64,000 bases of DNA from Eudorina sp. 2006-703-Eu-15 (Eukaryota; Chlorophyta; Chlorophyceae; Chlamydomonadales; Volvocaceae). The DNA lies in NCBI GenBank assembly GCA_003117195.1, contig BDSI01000006.1:1889987-1953986 (forward strand), written 5' to 3'. The translations under genes and the position numbers were made by a program. Below are positions 11,266 to 24,355 of this stretch, one piece after another. The first letter of the stretch is position 1. Every line of letters begins with the position of its first letter. The notes under the pieces were generated by a model that did no database searches, was not told where the DNA came from, and worked only from the letters and a program-made list of their open reading frames with translations.

Positions 11266-11307
11266 GTCACGACGCGTTTCGGCCTTGCCAGGGCCTCATC
11301 AGGTGAC
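11266..11307 (-). ncRNA. Hammerhead ribozyme, copy 3
   Basis: Core and stem I (GUCAC/GUGAC) match copy 1. The flanks differ from copy 1 (GUGCC rather than GUGUC downstream), so it is a separate, slightly diverged copy. Confidence 0.8.
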
Positions 11308-12084
11308 TTTAGCTACCGTGCCTAGTGCGCATGCAACCTAGCAACCCTGGAGCCCGTAACCCTCGTTTCACGTGTCGCGGTAGGGCTTACGTTTTTGGGA
11401 CGTCGGTTGCAGTCGAACGACGTGGGGACGTTGGGCAAGCATGAGCGGTGTAAGCGGTGGGCGGTCGGGCGGGATCGATCTGTGGGGACGGCGTGAGGAG
11501 TGGGCGAGGGGCGAAGGTTTTCAGTGGGTTCAAGATCAAAGGAAGTCGGGTCGAGAGGTCCGAGGAGCGGGCTGACCCAGATGGGAAATTATGATATCAC
11601 GGGACCCGGAAAGATGAACGTCGTTGCGTTTAAAACGCGCCGGGTCGCAAATATTGCGAGGATATAGATAGCCGATAGCAGAGGCAGGCTGCTGCTGTTT
11701 GTGCGTATCGTAAGGAATAGGGACTTACGTCGCGGACTTGTCTTAGGTGCGGCGGTCGGCGTTGCGGTGGTCGAGCAGCGCGGTGCTTGGCGGAGTTCCT
11801 GTTTACCGGACGTTAAAAATGGGGCGGAATGAAGGATATCTTATTACACGAAAGCGGGAAATATGGAAAAACGAAGAGCTGGATTTTCGTGAGCGCATGG
11901 TTTGCGCGGCTGGTGCGAAATGTCGCGGCGGTGGCACAAATGATCAGACTGCTAGCGTGTGCGCGTGCGGCGCGCTGGTTGGGTCAGCTGTGGTGTAATT
12001 TGCGTAGATCGCGCGGGTGTGAGACTTACGTATTTTGCTCGGTCTCATGGGCAGTCTTCGAAGCGGCCAGGTGCGCGCGCGGCG

Positions 12085-13385
<1,301 letters not shown>

Positions 13386-15421
13386 GGGGGGAGTGGGCCG
13401 GACCTGCCGGACCAGCTGGACCCGCTGGACCCGCCGGGCCTGTCCGATCCGCCCGCCCCACCGGACCCACCTGACCCGCCGGGACCGCCGGACCCGCCGG
13501 GACCGCCCGGACCCCAGGACCCGCCGGGCTTGGGTGCGCCCACGGCGGCCCAGAAGCACAAGACCTGGCAGCGGCTATGGGACAGCCCGGCCGGCAACCG
13601 GGCCAAGGCCCTGGTGTGGAGGTTGCAGCATGCACGGTCTCCATGCGGCTGGTACCTCGCAACCAAACGCCGGCCGGACCGGGCCGCCTGCAGCCACCCA
13701 CCCTGCCAGCAGTCACAGCAGCAACAGGAGCAGCAGCAGCAGAGGCGGCGGCAGCCGGAACCGTGCATGGACAGCTTGACCCACATCTTTGTGGCCTGCC
13801 CGGCGTACACAGGTGCTCGTGCGTGGCTGGTTGCCCTCTGGGGGGCCATCACAGGGGGACCCGGCCCTCCGATGATGAGCGATGAGCTGCTGCTGGGAGA
13901 CTGGGCCGCCGCCTGGGGCCAGTACCCTACCAGCCCTGGTCTGCAAACCCTCTGGACCACTCTTTGGGCCACCTGGCTGTGGGCCGTCTGGTGCCACCAC
14001 CCAGCCGCTGACACCGAGCCCTGCCCTTCCGAAGCTGTCGTCACCCAGGTGGTCAGCGACCTCCAGCGGCTCATGTGGGCGCACTTCCGGATGGCAGCGT
14101 TGCCCGAGGACACCATGGCTAGGTTGCCAATCTCACACATCGCCGCCCAGCTGAAGACAGCTCCGCTGGACACTTTCGAAGCCTCTTGGGCGCATGAAGG
14201 TGTCCTGTGCTCTGTCGAGCGTGCCGAAGGGCAGGTGCCCAAGCTGCGGGCCCATTTGTCCCTGGCTCACCCAGTGCCAGCACCACAGGCCGCAGCCGTG
14301 TTACTGTCAGGTTAGCCTCAGCTCACAGCAACAGCATCCGCTTAGTGTATCAGCGCTTTTCGGCTTGTGGAGGGCAGTAGTGAAGGGGGGTTTTAGTTCG
14401 GTTTTGTGGGGGAGGGTTGAGGGTTCATGGGTCTAGGGGGGGCAGTGTTGTGAGGGTGAGGGCATCCAGGGCTGGGTTGGCGAGGGAGGGGGGTGTCTGC
14501 TTGCTGCGCCCTGCCGTGGTCCCGCAGGGTGACGGACCTGGACGTTTCCCGTGCTGTGGCGTGCTCGTGCTCGGCCAGGCCAGACGCCTGCTGGCGTGGC
14601 TGGTGGAGCGGCGCCCTGCTGTGTGGCCCTGAAGTGTGCTCGTGCTCGGGACCCTACCGAGCGGCACCCAGGTTCGGCCATGTGTGCTCGTGCCCTGGCC
14701 TCCAGTGGCTTGGGCGGCACCTTGGTGTTCTTTGGGTTCTTGTGAGTCGAGGGGGGGCTGTTTTGGGGGGGGGCTCCTTCTATTGGGCGGTCTGGTTTTG
14801 TCTCCTGTTGAGAGTCGCCGCGTTCCCTGGGTTTGTTACAGGGGTGTTCCTTGTTATTTTGCGTCTTCTTTGGCTTCTGCGGTTGGGTGTTGCCCTGCTT
14901 CTTTGGGTTGTGTTGGCCTCGTTGCCTGTGCTTTGGTTCGTTGCTGTTGTGTGTGGTTTTGTGGGTCCTTCTGTCTCGCCTGGTGACCCGGAGTCGGAGG
15001 TGTGGCCTTGTTGTGCCGTTTTGCCGCTTTGGGAGTTTTTTGTCTCCCTCTGCAGCCCTGTCCCTGTCCCTGTCCGGTCTGTGAGGTTGGCGTTGCTTGG
15101 TTTTCTTTCCTTCTGGTTGGCGCCTCTAACGCGTGCACAAAAGGGCAAATCTCCGAGTCTGGACAACATGACCCGCACACCGTTGGATAGCTTTCATCAA
15201 GGGCTGCCGGAATCCACATCGGCAAGGCAGTTGGACGGGTACCGGTCGGATGCCGTACTTGTTGGCGGGGGGAGATGGGGGAACGGTGGGGGCGGATGGG
15301 GGGCTGCTCGGTTGCGGTGTTGTGGTCTTCGCTTGCCGTGATGCCGTCTGGCTTTCTTCCCGGCTTGCTGCTTGGTCTGCTTCCGTCCCTTTGTCCTTGT
15401 AACGTCCCTCACAGAAAAAAA
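13386..15421 (+). mobile_element. LINE ORF2 C-terminus (13386-14315) plus 3' UTR
   Basis: The best preserved coding end of the family. It has a DPP/GPP-rich segment, a conserved TWQRLW...ALVWRLQHA block, a short Gln run, then CMDSLTHIFVACPAY, a C-x(n)-H-x4-C zinc-knuckle like those at the C-termini of L1-clade proteins. The frame continues to a stop at 14313-14315. About 1.1 kb of 3' UTR follows, with the end motif and an A-run at 15415-15421. Compared with sister copies the UTR has about 180 extra bases at 15127-15306. The copy is 5'-truncated, so it cannot move on its own. Confidence 0.75.
15127..15306. other. ~180-bp insert within LINE 3' UTR
   Basis: Sister UTR copies run directly from GCCTCT to GGGGCTCGGTTGCGG. 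Here about 180 bp intervene. Its plus-strand translation includes KGKSPSLDNM and FHQG, reminiscent of the segment just before the LINE RT motifs, so it may be a stray piece of LINE ORF. No target duplication was identified. Confidence 0.4.
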
Positions 15422-15781
15422 GTCGTCGGTGCTCCGGCACAGTAATGTGCGTGTGGCGGAGCCATCCTGTCGATGTCGGGGGGGAGGGGTCGCCGTCACC
15501 ACCGCAGTTGCAGGTGCGTTGGTCTCGGAGTCCGTCCCGGAACCATCATGGACCTACCTCGCTGCTGCCGGACATCGGACATTCTCACACGGATGTGGTG
15601 TCTTGTGCCTTGCGCTGGCTTTCCCGGGTCGGTCGCCATGGGCTGGGCATGAATGACTTAAGACCTTGACCTCCCCCCGGCCTGCCGCTCACCCAGGGGC
15701 AACCAGTCCCCCGGACCTTGCAACACGCCGCCCTGCCCCACCCCGCCACACCGCATCTGCGGCCCTCGCACCCCCTTCCCC
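15422..15781. other. Boundary of the transposon nest; nothing recognised
   Basis: Unique-looking GC-rich sequence after the last LINE A-tail. No motif or RNA gene was seen. Confidence 0.35.
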
Positions 15782-16236
15782 AGGCTATGCGGAAGCAGCG
15801 GGCGGATGCTGGCGGCAGCTGCCAACAGACCGAAGGCCCTAGCGGTGCTGCTGCTTGAGGCGGGGGCCACCCTGGAGCTGCGGGGTGCACTGGGGGTCAT
15901 TCGACGGTCATGTGGGCGGTGGGGAAATGCGTCCAAGGACACACTTGTGGCAGTGCAGGGCTGGGTGCTGGGGGTTGGGAGCCCCATCGGGACGCGGCGC
16001 AGGAAACGTCAGCAGGGGAGGAGTCCCCGTGTATCGGGACAGGAGAGAAGACACTGGAGACATCATGCTCGACGTTTACGGCATCTCCCCTGGTGGCGCT
16101 TCCCCCTCTTGATCGCCGACCACCCTCAGGCCCCATGCTGCAGCAGGACCTGCTACCCTCCCTGGCGCACAAGGAGAAGGTCACGGTGCCAGAGCTGCGC
16201 CCCCTCATACGTCAGGTGCTCGACATGGTGGGGTGT
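15782..16236 (+). pseudogene. Possible ankyrin-repeat exon fragments
   Basis: After an acceptor-like CCCAG near 15783 the frame reads GRMLAAAANRPKALAVLLLE and then AGATLELRG, which resembles one ankyrin repeat (LAAxxGxxxAVxxLLExGA). A second acceptor-like site near 16131 precedes a stretch reading PMLQQDLLPSLAHKEKVTVP that resembles a coding exon but was not recognised. The two were not joined into a complete gene. This could be a decayed fragment or two exons of an unresolved gene. Confidence 0.3.
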
Positions 16237-17470
16237 CTGTCGCCTGCTGTCGTGTTGATGTGGGTTGCTGTCGGCTGGCTTGTGGGGATGGTGGTGCGAG
16301 GAGGACAGAGCGGTGGCCCCCCTCCCCCAACTTTTGGTCCCAGTTATGTGTCAAGTAAGGTGGACAGGTTGGGGGTGCAGGCAGGTGCGGAGATGCTCCG
16401 AAACCCGTGTGGGGCGTCGGCATTCATCTCGCGTGCATTCATCTCGCGTGCGTGGCTCGTGTACGTAGCTTCGAGCTTCGTGACGCGGAGAAATGCTACC
16501 TGTCCGTAGCTGGTGCGAGGTACGGCCTGACCCACGATGCGTCCTCAAGGTAGGGACGCGCGCATCATGATCGGTGGGTGGTCCCAAGCGTGGGCCCTCG
16601 CCCTCAATAACGAAAACCTCCCCGCTGTTTGACGGCACGCACGCACCGACCTGCACCACATGCTCTTGCCCCTTATAATATCGGATGTACAGTGTACGGC
16701 ACATGCGCGGGAGCGAGGGTGGGGTCGAGGCAGGTGTCGAACCGTCGCGAACACGGGGGTGGGAGGCCCTTCCCGTAACCTGTGTGCGGAACACGCTTTC
16801 TTCTCTGTCGTGCGTGAGTTCTTTTGTCTGTCGTGCGTGTGCGAGTGGATGGGGCGCAGTGACCTCTTCCCTTCTAGCTCTGTCGTATTGTATGCCGCAG
16901 TGACTTGGCACAGTGATTTGGTACAGGCGTCAAGTTCCATGCATATCATTATAGTTTTGATTGTGCTTTTACACAATATGTTTTGCAACGTTTCGTGCTG
17001 TGCCTCGTGATGATCTGTTGCTTGTTTGTATTTTCATCCATTTATGATAATCACAAGTAAGGGAGCTTCGCTGAAGGATACACACCGAGCACATTATTAA
17101 GTTTCAGAATGAACAAGTTCTAGTACCTTGTCCTTGAGGGGTGACGAAATAGGCTTTCGGCCACTGAATTTAAAAAATCGCGCAGCCTCCGGCAGCGCCT
17201 AAAATCCATGCCCATATTATCGAAAATTTTGCCCTGCGCCAGTCAAACAGTAACCCGTACAAAATACATTAGTCTCGGATTTCGACGCTGGCCTTTCTAT
17301 TATGTATTCTAATGTTGTTTCTCGTTGAAAACGGTATCTGTATGCTGGAAACATATTGCCTGTGCACTTGGAGTTAAGGTCACGTTCTTACATACTTGAG
17401 CGGAGGCTTATTCGAGCATCAGTTAGCTTTGATCACTACAGCTTCACTGATACGCACCCTGATACGCACC
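16237..17470. other. Intergenic; likely upstream region of the CCCH gene
   Basis: No coding feature is supported. A small direct repeat (CATTCATCTCGCGTG twice, 16422-16451) is the only structure noted. The AT-richer 17000-17400 probably contains the promoter and 5' UTR of the following gene, but no specific element can be named. Confidence 0.35.
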
Positions 17471-20400
17471 ATGTTTCCAAACCCCTTCTTCGCGGCGATG
17501 GGCGGGGCGTTCGGCGCGGTAAGCGCTTGCGATTGCTCAGCGTTCCGTTGGATACTGTCATGGAGCTGTTTGTGACGAAGCGCCGTGCCTGAACGCAGGG
17601 GCTGAGCAACATGGGGGGCCTACCCGGTCAGGGACTCCCAGGATTCATGGCGAACCAAGGGGGAATGCAGGGAGGGCCTGGCATGCAGGGAGGGCCTGGC
17701 ATGCATGCAGGGCCTGGCATGCAGGGAGGGCCTGGCATGCAGGGAGGGCCTGGCATGCAGGGAGGGCCTGGCATGCAGGGAGGGCCGCCGATGCAATCCG
17801 CCCAAGGCATGCAGTCGCTGCCGCACGGGCCTATGGTATCCGCTGTTGACAGCCACGGCGGCGGCGCCGGTGGTGGGACCGCTGGTGGTGGCGGGCGTCA
17901 AGCCAACAACGACCTTCGGAACCGCGTGTGCATGAAGTGCGTTCGGTGCTTGGTGCAGCTGGGCCCTGTCTGGGTGACGGGGTTGGCTACCAACCGACGC
18001 TGGGTGCGCCGTCAAGACCAGTGACAGGCGGAACGCTCGTCCTGACGGGGCAGGTGTCTCGCGGGAGTCCATCCCTTGCGTCCGCCACGCCCGGGCTGCC
18101 CGACACGCCGGCTGGGGCAGGCTGGCTCGCCTACTCAGCCGCTTGGGGCCCAGACCTGTACGTATTTTTGACCCAAGTGCTTCCTTCCTCGTGTTGGCAG
18201 GTTGCGTGTGCATCTGATCCGGCCCCGCGATGCTTCTGCCGTCACGTCCGGGACGGGGTCACACAGCACGTATCCAATGCCTCCGCCGCAGGTTCATGCA
18301 GTCTGGTTCATGCAGCTACGGCGACGCCTGCAAGTACGCGCACCTGACGAAGGAGCAGGTGCAAGCTGGCGCTGCCGGGCTGGGGTCCGGATCCGGCGGC
18401 GGCCAGCAGGGCGAGCGCTCGGGCCGGAAAGGCGGGCGCGGCGGCGGTGGGGGCGCAGCAGGAGGGGGCGGCGGAGCAGCAGGCGGCGGCGGAGCAGGAG
18501 GCGGTGGCGCAGCTGGAGGGGGTGGCGGAGGGGGGCCCGTCGTGGGCCTGGCGGGCAGTGCTTTAGACGATGTAAGCGCGTGTGCGTGTGCTGTGCGTCG
18601 CCCGGGAGAGGGAGGCGGACTCTTAAAGGGAGCTTCACGCTATTTAGTTAGGGGGCTGGGCCTGCGGTAGTGGTTCGGGTAAGGAGCTCCAGGGCATCGA
18701 GAGGGGGACTTTGGGCCGACGGTGCGCTGGTTTAGATCGGTTCGGTTCATGGAGGAATTGGGGGGAAGGGGTTTGGGGAGGTGCGTTGCCCGGCCGAATC
18801 GATCGATCCAGCACCGCGCGAAAGCGGAGCGCGAGGCGCGCTTTCATGGGGCGGCACCACCGGCGAAGTGGGTTTGTGTCGGAGTGCGGTCTGTGCGGTC
18901 GGTGTCCGGGTCCGTTCAACGAAGCCATCCTTCGTGCTGACGCCCTCCTCTGGGGCTACCACATCATGACCGCCTTCCCAGGGCCCTGTGCTGCTGCGGA
19001 CGTTGATCTCCCCCTTGCGTACCTGCGCAGGCGCATGGCGCCCAGGAGCAGGGCGGCCGGCCCAAGGTCCAGGGCGCCCGCAAGACGCGGCTGTGCGAGA
19101 AGTTCATGACCCAAGGGCACTGCCCTTACGGCGACAAGTGCACCTTTGCACACGGGTGGGTGACCGCCCACCTGCCTGCTTGCCGGCTCACCTGCTCCCG
19201 CCTGCCGGTTTGTGTGTCTGCGCGAACATCGACGTACAGCGTAATATACGGCGCTAATAACAACGCGGTCGGCCGCAACAGCGGTCGTGCCGGCCGCACT
19301 GCGGCTCGTGGCCTGGCCCAGCAGCCAAGCAGGGTTCCCTAGCGAAGACTCCTCGCCGTCTCGGAGAAGCTGGGACAGAGGTTTCACGCATGGCATCTTC
19401 CCTTCCGCCCCTCCGCGCCGCCTCGCACTTGCACAGGATGGACGAGCTGCGGTCCGCGACACAGCGGGACGGCCAGTCGGAGGCGTTGCCGCTGCCGCCG
19501 CCGCCGCCCGTCCCGGGGCCGGCGCCGCCACCGGGTGGGTGGAACCTCACGATGCATAGGTGTACGACATACCGCACCACCGGGCGACCGGTGCATCACT
19601 GACTACCGTGTATCGAGGCCGCGTGCCGCCCAGCACGGGCTTCACGTGTTTTGCCGCGTTCCGTGTCTTGCCTGCCAGCTGGCCTGGCCTGCCACACTGC
19701 TCACCGGGCGCCTGGTCGCCTGGTCGCTCACCCCGCAGATCCCCCTGCCGCCACGAATCGGAGCCAGCCGGCAGGGCCAGCGCAGGGGGCCAAGCCGACC
19801 TCCGGAGGGGGAGCTCCGCAGGCCGCGGATGGCGGGGCCGCGGGGCCGCCCTTAGCGGGGTCCGGCAGAGTGGGTTCGGGGAGGGGAGGGGACCCGGGCA
19901 GGCGGCAGCTGCTGGGGCAGCGGCGGGGCCCGGTTGTTACTGGAGGGGCTTGGGGGCGGATGGCAGGATGGAGGGACAACAAGGCGTGAGGGCGAGCAGC
20001 GGCAAGGGGGCGGGCGGATGGGGTACAGGAAACGTCCTGCAGCTTTTAGTCGGCCAGCCGACCGCGGGCTGGATAGCAGTCCTTCCCAGGCCGCTCGCCA
20101 TCCGCTACTGCGCCATCGGTCCGCAGCCTCCGCACCACAGCGATTCTTACATAAGAGCACACGATTCTGTGCTGATGTATACGGTATATTCTGTTGCGTC
20201 ACACTTAAACGGCGACGTCTGCCACCGGAACAACTACTACCCATTCGGTGACTCTTCTCGGCTTCCCTGTCTTGATTGACACAAGGGGTACAGGATCTTG
20301 GGCCGGTGCGGTTGGCTCCAGGCGGGCACTACGGTCTGCTGGACCTTGACCCGACCGACTGGGTGTGACCCGGAGGGCATTGAGGTTTCGGAGCGTCTGA

Positions 20401-20965
20401 TGTCGTTCCGGCGCTGCCTGGGCTTGACCATCGGCCCGTGGTGTTCATCCCGCCCTACTGCCACCTACCCCATCACATGATTCGCATTGCATCCCATCCC
20501 GTCCCGTCGCGAACTGAGACCTCCCGAGGAAGCGCGCACCAACCCGACCGCGTAGTGTCTCGCACTGCTACCCTGCTACCCTGGACCCCGCCCCCAGCCC
20601 CAACCCAACATCCCCTGGATCTTTGCTCTGGCAGCAGGGCAGCATGAACATGTCTACACCAATTTCCTATTTCCCCCACACCACCACCTTCCCGCCTCCC
20701 CTCCCTCCCCACCGACACACGTGCTGGCCCCCTCCAACCTCCGCAGCAGGAGGTGACCTTCGTGGACAAGGTGCGGGCGCTGTGCGGCGTGCTGTCCATC
20801 GGCAACGCCGCCTCGCTGGTGCAGGACAAGCCGCTGGCGCTGCAGACCGCCGCCATGTCGCTGCGCAACGGCAATGCCTACAAGGAGAACCCCTTCGCCG
20901 ACAGCGTCGAACGCTACATCCAACAAGCGCAACCACAGCAGCAGCCGCACCACCAGCGCGTCTAA
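17471..20965 (+). CDS. Tandem CCCH zinc-finger protein (TIS11/TTP-like)
   Basis: The seven-exon model joins in phase: 17471-17518, 17599-17936, 18292-18571, 19031-19155, 19437-19534, 19739-19869, 20750-20965, giving 411 residues. Two C-x8-C-x5-C-x3-H fingers are complete: C127-C136-C142-H146 and C244-C253-C259-H263. The second is preceded by KTRLC, as in the TTP/TIS11 family of mRNA-binding proteins that bind AU-rich 3' UTRs and control mRNA decay. Both fingers are interrupted or bordered by introns. The N-terminus is a Met/Gln/Gly/Pro repeat (unit about MQGGPG). A Gly/Ala linker and a Pro-rich linker follow, then a C-terminal block beginning VTFVDKVRALCGVLS that I do not recognise. The last acceptor is a CAGCAG tandem, so the exact join may vary by one residue. 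The RNA-binding role is inferred from the fingers; the target is unknown. Confidence 0.85.
17663..17785 (+). repeat. Coding minisatellite, ~18-bp unit
   Basis: Tandem copies of GGCATGCAGGGAGGGCCT in exon 2 of the CCCH gene encode the repeated Met-Gln-Gly-Gly-Pro-Gly. One copy carries an ATGCATGC variant. Copy number is likely polymorphic. Confidence 0.85.
20612..20660 (+). repeat. Short dispersed repeat related to those at 54968 and 62255
   Basis: Shares TTTGCTCTGGCAGCAG and a following CATGTCTAC block with the ~90-bp repeat found in two introns of the large gene at the right end. Here it lies about 90 nt upstream of the last acceptor of the CCCH gene. Confidence 0.5.
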
Positions 20966-23900
20966 GAGCGCGCATCGACCGTCCGAGTGTTTGGCAGGCG
21001 TGTGGGGCGGATGGGTGTTGAATAGGCCGTCCAGCTATCCATCGGTCCCCTGAACCGACCGACCGACCGGCCTCGCGACGGGGTTCGCCTGGCGCAGTGT
21101 ACTTACGACTGCACGTTTGAGGCGAGGAGGGCCGGCAGTGGCGGCAGTTTTGCTGTTCACATGTAGTAGTAGTAGTAGTAGTACCGTTACAGTGTGGATA
21201 GGCTTCCGGGCCCTGTCTAAGGGTTTATGTCGCGGATTTATATGATGCTATGTTCACATGTGCTCCGTCAGTCGACGTCGCGAGAGTGAGTGGCAGCCGG
21301 GAGCTGCCTTCCCAGGGTACTGCCTGTACTTGGCGGGGAAGGCCTGCCATGTGGCCCGATGTGTGGCTGGTGCGGCGGCGGCGGCGTGCTCTGCTGGCTG
21401 TTGGGTGATGTGCGCATCGTTGGAGGGCGGCCGCAGGGACGAAGTTTAAGGATAGGGGTTTGGGCAACCTATGTAACAAAGTGTGGTGATGAGCACCTCG
21501 CGATGCGGTCGAGCTGCCTCAATGAGGTCCTAGCCGCGAGGTCGCCACTGGTGTCACTCCTACCACGACCGAAATTCTGTGTAACTTCGTCATTAATGTA
21601 AACAACACACCAAATGCGGCCTTGGCGACCGCGGATACGGCCGACCCGCACACTCACAGGTCGTACAGAAATCTCGCTCAACGATCAAAACGACAAAATA
21701 GACAACAACGGCGGCGGGTTATCAACGCTGCCACCCACCACACGCGATGCCACCCGGCGATGCCACCCCTCACACGCAGGAACAAAATGGGATTCTTCCA
21801 CCGTAACCGTGAAAATTCTCCGCAGCTCAACCAAACGATCCACCGGAGACGCACCCGAAGACGACCGGGATGCGCTGCAGCGGCCTCGGCCTCCTGCCCG
21901 ACACAGCTGCGCCTCGCACTACCGACTCTACGCCGCCTAGACGGGCCGTCGCCGCCTGGACGGGCCGTCGCCTCAAAACATATCTCACCACCGGCACCAC
22001 AACACTGTGTGCACGGCTCCTCAAAATTTTATCGGGCATTGTCGTGTACTCTTTCAACTGCGAAAGTTTCTGACAATGCCAGCCCAGTTGCGCGCAGATG
22101 GCCACTCACCCGACGCACAGCGCATACCCCAACAACGTGAGAAAGCAAACCCGCACGAGATCGCTTCTCAGCGGCGGGGCCGTGCGCCTACAGGGCGGGC
22201 GCCCCCGCCTCCCCCCCACTCCCCAACGTCGCAACCATCGACAGGCGGGGAGCCAACTTTGCGCCACTGGTGAGACAGCTGCCACTCATGATTGGACGTC
22301 TTGACATGGCTCTCATCCACCCTGACGAATGAGAGCTGCGGGACCACCGGCGACACCGCTCCGTCGCACACAAGGCATACTTGCGCCACCGCCCCCCAGC
22401 GGGAAACTGTCCTCAGAAAGCCAGTAACTGGCACCTCAGCAGGCGGGAAAAACGTCGTCAAACCTCCATGACGACTGCGCCACTCCGTCCCCACACACAT
22501 TTTCCGAATGGGGAGCAGCGGCAGCAGCAGCAGCAGGCCCCGGGGCCAACCGCACAGGGCTATAACAGTCGCGCATAGGGCTATAACAGTCGTGCCTACA
22601 TCGCCGTACCGCAATGCCGTACCACGACACAGGTAAGCCGACCCAAAATTCCAGCGCGGCCTCTGCTGCCCTCTGGCTTTTGTACACGGCTGATTCCAAC
22701 CCAGGGGAAGGGCATCCCCCGCGAAGCGAGCGAGGGCCGCCCCGATCAACGTCTTCACCGCCCCTCGCGCCGGGTGCAGCCGAATTGGGGCCGCAGCCCG
22801 GAGCACGATCCACGATCAGAAATTACGGACACCACCAACTACACACATAGGGATGCCCGGGGACTGCACTGCCGTACATTCACTGACTGGATAAGCCCAC
22901 CTGCAGAAGTGGCCACCCGCGGGGTTCACAACCCGGGAGTGCCCGACAGCGAGCACCGCAACCAGCCGGCAGTGACAGCGACACAGCGCCGCGCGGCGCC
23001 CCGCTTCGACACCTCCTCGACCCGGGCAGGCGGCCTCTGGAAGGACATGCAAACGAGCCACGAGCCTGCACGTGTCCTGTCCTCAAAACGTGCTGCACAC
23101 GCTCCTGACAACCAAAACCACATCACATCAAAGAGACACATGGACGGACGCCACACGCTAATGGAGGACCCGCGCTCACGAGAACACCGGGCCCCTACAC
23201 ACGGCGCGGATATATCATATGTTGTACAGGGCGTGCGCCGAAGCCGCGCACGAGAATGGGAATCGAGAACTTGCGCTCAAGTCGATCAACAGCAAACAGC
23301 GCCGAGGACCCAAATGAATGCTGCGATTTGTCACACCACCACGCCACACCAATCAAAGACCAGACCATGGTCATTGCCCCATTGGACAGCAGTATGCGTA
23401 CCCGGCTGCTGCTTCAGAAACAGCAACATAGGGCACCCCCGCCCCGCCCGCGCAGCCGAGCAGTGACCGCGCAGTGGCGCGCCGCGCTCGAGCTCGGCCT
23501 TGCCGACTGGGGCGACGGGGCCAATGGGTGGGGCGACGGCCATGGCCACACGACCAGACATGCAAAGAAGGATTCTTTTCAGGACGCAGCGCCACAGGCC
23601 ACGTCCCCCACGGCAAGCACAGCCTTCGAATGGTGGCTGGCGCCTCCATTAGCCGAAAGAAAGCAGATATATACTGCCTGCTTCTCTGTCTCTTTATGTG
23701 TGCGGACGGAATGGGCTCCGCTGGACAGCCATGAATGCTGCTGCTTGTATTCTCTCTTATATGAACCTAGCTCCCCCAGTTGTGGGAAGGGGGCGAGGTT
23801 GGGTCCCCCGACCACGCACGGCCAGAGACCACGGGCGCGGTCCCCATCGCCGACCGGCCCTTGTGACCGCCCCGGCCCCACACTAGGACCCGACACGCCC

Positions 23901-24355
23901 TCCCCCCTTCCCACAACCGCCTGGTACCGCGAGAGCCGCCGGGCCCTCAATGCCGCACCGTATGCAAATCGCGCCGTGCGTGCCCCAAGCCCCCCCCTTG
24001 TCGCGTCGCATTGTTTCCAGCGTCCGTCATCACGTCTCGACCACCACCACCACCACCACCACCACCACCTGCAAGAGCAGCAGCCCGCCTGTTCCGCATC
24101 CTCTCCCTCTCCCACCAGCACCCAAACACCAAGGAAACACAAACAACACTCCGCTCCCACCCCCTCAAACCACAACCTCGACCTGCTCCCACCTCTCATC
24201 TCTCACTGCCACCGGCTCCCCGGCTCGCGGATGGGGCCCCCAGAGTCCCCCTCACTCGCCGCACTCTCACAAGCCGTTAAGGGCGGACCTGTCACCGCGC
24301 CTGCCGCCCATCCCATCATACCGCACATCACGGCGCACCCCACCCGGCCGTCCGC
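20966..24355. other. Convergent intergenic region, no gene supported
   Basis: The CCCH gene (+) and the LarB-like gene (-) both point into this 3.4-kb stretch. TGTAA, the usual algal polyadenylation signal, occurs on + at 21473, 21585 and 21596, so the CCCH 3' UTR may end around 21490-21620. A TAG/GTA microsatellite lies at 21165-21182 and a CCA run at 24042-24067. Long open frames here lack any motif and look like GC artefacts. Confidence 0.4.

Larger units (their letters stand above)
8161..12084. repeat. Non-coding repeat block with hammerhead ribozymes and a TRIM
   Basis: Between repeats A and B there is no recognisable protein frame. The block carries three copies of a hammerhead motif (8398, 9975, 11266; spacing about 1.58 and 1.29 kb), one TRIM-like element (8876-9387) and scattered short CTG runs near 10955 and 11690. 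Parts are markedly AT-rich (9740-9900, 10600-10900). Hammerhead motifs with minimal stem III are known from Penelope-like retroelements and retrozymes, so this is probably a cluster of non-autonomous members of such a family. No reverse transcriptase or GIY-YIG frame is present to confirm this. Confidence 0.5.
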
